From contig DCWG01000145.1 of the NCBI GenBank assembly GCA_002327525.1, positions 1-26,727 of the forward strand: a DNA stretch of 26,727 nt, read 5' to 3'. Origin of the DNA: Gammaproteobacteria bacterium UBA2168. Its GTDB lineage: Bacteria; Pseudomonadota; Gammaproteobacteria; Pseudomonadales; Azotimanducaceae. The notes below the pieces were generated by a model, which saw only the letters and a list, made by a program, of their open reading frames with translations, was not told the DNA's origin and did not search any database. Shown here piece by piece: positions 25,539-26,727 of the stretch. The number at the start of each line of letters is the position of its first letter. Positions within the stretch are counted from its first letter, which is position 1. Made by a program: the position numbers and the translations under genes.

Positions 25539-25566
25539 TTGACGCACCTACTGAAACCACTAAACT
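25539..25566 (+). promoter_or_regulatory. Putative rho promoter
   Basis: TTGACG (25539-25544), 16-nt spacer, TAAACT (25561-25566). The -35 is 5/6 and the -10 is 4/6 to the sigma-70 consensus. It leaves a leader of about 160 nt before the rho start. Confidence 0.5.
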
Positions 25567-25672
25567 GGAATCTCGACGCCCGCCGTCGTTTCCTGAATAA
25601 CAACTAACCCGTTTACCAAACCACCTGCGTGGGCCTGTCCTTGAGCATCAAGGTTGTCCACGCCGACGCCTG

Positions 25673-25702
25673 AAACCCGGCCCCTATCTCGCCAGGGTTT
25701 TT
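25673..25702 (+). promoter_or_regulatory. Terminator-like hairpin in the rho leader
   Basis: AAACCCGG (25673-25680) pairs with CC-A-GGGTTT (25692-25700), with one bulged A, followed by TT. The hairpin lies about 30 nt upstream of the rho ATG. The rho gene is autoregulated by termination in its leader in E. coli; this element could be part of such control, though the T run is short. Confidence 0.4.
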
Positions 25703-25732
25703 CGGCCCAAACTCCAACCGGTCTCTATCCCT

Positions 25733-26727
<995 letters not shown>

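Overview
The window reads as chromosomal DNA of a GC-rich gammaproteobacterium. The evidence is the set and order of conserved genes: cysQ-nudE with divergent yrfG-hslR, then pckA, gshA, acpH, a quinone-oxidoreductase gene, dsbB, a yheS-type ABC-F gene and hemB-trxA-rho. Several of these neighbourhoods are shared with enterobacteria and pseudomonads. Genus and habitat cannot be fixed from the sequence; an aerobic, oligotroph-like environmental lineage is only a guess from the methylmalonyl-CoA mutase, P450, luciferase-like monooxygenase, amidase and GST genes. No rRNA, tRNA, CRISPR array, insertion sequence or phage gene was seen.

Layout. 1-780 (minus) is the N-terminal third of methylmalonyl-CoA mutase, with a strong -10 box and a perfect palindrome upstream. 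918-1184 is a small unknown gene. 1256-1857 holds the remains of a DUF6249-type membrane protein and of a second, sigma/anti-sigma-like gene. 2034-5393 is a compact operon: HSL-family esterase, cysteine-synthase-family PLP enzyme, amidase. 5470-5883 encodes a DUF4124-like exported protein. 5949-6558 is the C-terminal half of a broken P450. 6561-7954 (minus) is a NIPSNAP-like plus GST gene pair. 8581-9027 encodes a SpoIIAA/STAS-like protein and 8999-9166 (minus) a 55-residue membrane peptide. 9167-9692 is non-coding and holds a near-consensus LexA box followed about 65 bp later by a strong intrinsic terminator. 9693-10072 (minus) is a frameshifted DUF35 OB-fold gene attached to the cysQ end.

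10074-17803 and 17800-21521 are mostly housekeeping: sulfur/nucleotide clean-up (cysQ, nudE, yrfG), heat-shock RNA binding (hslR), gluconeogenesis (pckA), glutathione synthesis (gshA), ACP prosthetic-group turnover (acpH), quinone/NADPH redox, disulfide bond formation (dsbB), an orphan ParA-type ATPase and an ABC-F ribosome factor. 21542-23252 (minus) is a composite ruin in which a luciferase-like monooxygenase runs into a PDZ protein through several frameshifts. Its divergent TetR regulator (23367-23921) is intact and has a clear operator. hemB, trxA and rho (partial) close the window.

The main pattern is selective decay. At least five catabolic, redox or accessory genes are broken, while every housekeeping gene is intact over its whole visible length. 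The best candidate for something undescribed is the SOS-box / small-RNA / membrane-peptide arrangement at about 9.0-9.6 kb, whose layout recalls, without proving, the tisB/istR class of LexA-controlled toxin-antisense loci.
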